Assembly (NCBI GenBank): GCA_039930945.1
Contig: JBDTSW010000117.1
Coordinates: 1-5,557, forward strand
Length of the DNA: 5,557 nucleotides
Source of the DNA: JBDTSW01 sp039930945
Lineage (GTDB): Bacteria; Actinomycetota; Thermoleophilia; Solirubrobacterales; 70-9
Reading direction: 5' to 3'
In this document: in pieces, positions 5,322 through 5,557 of the stretch
How positions within the stretch are numbered: position 1 is the first letter of the stretch
Layout of the letters: each line of letters opens with the position of its first letter
Position numbers and translations under genes: made by a program
The notes under the pieces: model-generated
The model's database searches: none
Told to the model about the DNA's origin: nothing
Seen by the model: only the letters and a program-made list of their open reading frames with translations

Positions 5322-5332
5322 GCCGGACCGGC
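5322..5332 (-). repeat. Short palindrome between the DUF354 and wecA-like genes
   Basis: The minus strand reads GCCGGTCCGGC, a palindrome around one central base. It sits exactly where a ribosome binding site for the wecA-like gene would be expected, one base before its ATG. It can fold as a 4-bp stem with a 3-nt loop. No purine-rich site lies at normal spacing; the nearest AGG overlaps the upstream stop codon. Confidence 0.45.
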
Positions 5333-5338
5333 TTCAAC

Positions 5339-5557
5339 CTACAGCGCTCCGAGGACCGCGTCGGCGAGCAGTTGCGGGTCGCGCGGGTGTTGCACCCCCG
5401 CCGGGCGGTCGCGCTTTCGCAGCTCGAACTCGGCCGGGTCGGCCAGGACGCGCAGGGCGCCGGCCTCGATCAGGCGCTCGTCGAGCGCGCCCATGCGGCC
5501 GCTGAAGATCGTGTAGACCGGCGTCCCCAGGGCGACCGCCTCGCGGTTCATCGTCCC
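5339..5557 (-). CDS. DUF354-family glycosyltransferase-like protein, C-terminal end (cut by window edge)
   Basis: The last 72 residues of a protein that enters from beyond base 5557. The visible part begins GTMNREAVALGTPVYTIF and continues with GRMGALDERLIEAG and an acidic LADPAEFEL segment. This pattern is typical of the C-terminal domain of DUF354 proteins. They have a GT-B-like fold related to UDP-GlcNAc 2-epimerases and glycosyltransferases, and the G-T-M-x-R-E-A stretch corresponds to their nucleotide-sugar binding region. The ATG at 5551 is an internal Met, not a start, since the frame continues upstream with Gly-Thr as the family expects. The gene ends TAG 18 nt before the wecA-like gene on the same strand, suggesting a shared transcript and a role in surface glycan or glycolipid synthesis. 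The substrate cannot be read from this fragment. Confidence 0.75.
   Translation of the reverse strand, partial: GTMNREAVALGTPVYTIFSGRMGALDERLIEAGALRVLADPAEFELRKRDRPAGVQHPRDPQLLADAVLGAL

Noticed and set aside
5339..5551. Small complete 70-residue protein starting at the ATG at 5551
   Set aside because: The frame continues upstream to the window edge with Gly-Thr, matching the G-T-M-x-R-E-A motif of DUF354, so this Met is internal.
1..5557. Mobile element, CRISPR array, tRNA or other novel system
   Set aside because: No transposase, regularly spaced repeats, terminal inverted repeats or tRNA-like cloverleaf were seen; almost all bases are explained by known housekeeping genes.

Overview
The window is one strand of ordinary, GC-rich housekeeping DNA. 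Every convincing gene lies on the minus strand, so transcription runs from right to left. The composition, the GTG and TTG starts, and the order wecA-like gene, small membrane genes, atpB, atpE, atpF, atpH, atpA point to an actinobacterium. A wecA/rfe gene directly upstream of the F-type ATP synthase operon is also the arrangement in Mycobacterium tuberculosis (Rv1302, Rv1303, atpB onward). Here atpF and atpH are separate genes, whereas mycobacteria carry a b-delta fusion, so this is a different actinobacterial branch. The extra N-terminal segment of subunit a and the DUF354 neighbour make me suspect Thermoleophilia (Solirubrobacterales/Gaiellales-like). That placement is inference only.

Right part (about 4028-5557): the C-terminal end of a DUF354 / GT-B-like glycosyltransferase-type protein runs in from outside the window. 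It is followed after 18 nt by a complete polyprenyl-phosphate N-acetylhexosamine-1-phosphate transferase of the WecA/TagO family. Its catalytic motifs are intact, and its C-terminal tail carries three tandem ten-residue repeats. These two genes belong to cell-envelope glycan synthesis.

Middle (3907-4027): a 121-nt intergenic region holds the only AT-rich hexamer run nearby, a candidate -10 box, followed immediately by a strong 39-nt stem-loop. This is the likely start of the ATP synthase transcript.

Left part (1-3906): the F1Fo operon atpZ, atpI, atpB (a), atpE (c), atpF (b), atpH (delta) and atpA (alpha, first 278 residues). The genes overlap or are separated by at most 22 nt, and most have visible Shine-Dalgarno sites. 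The one exception is a 145-nt atpF-atpH spacer. It is exactly filled by a 47-codon reading frame whose stop overlaps the atpH start codon.

Together atpB, atpE and atpF encode the membrane proton channel, rotor ring and stator stalk; atpH and atpA encode the stalk cap and the nucleotide-binding subunit; atpZ and atpI encode small accessory membrane proteins. I found no mobile element, CRISPR array, RNA gene or clearly novel system. The points worth a second look are small: the spacer ORF, the 5' stem-loop, the repeat tail of the WecA-like protein, and the extra membrane segment of subunit a.
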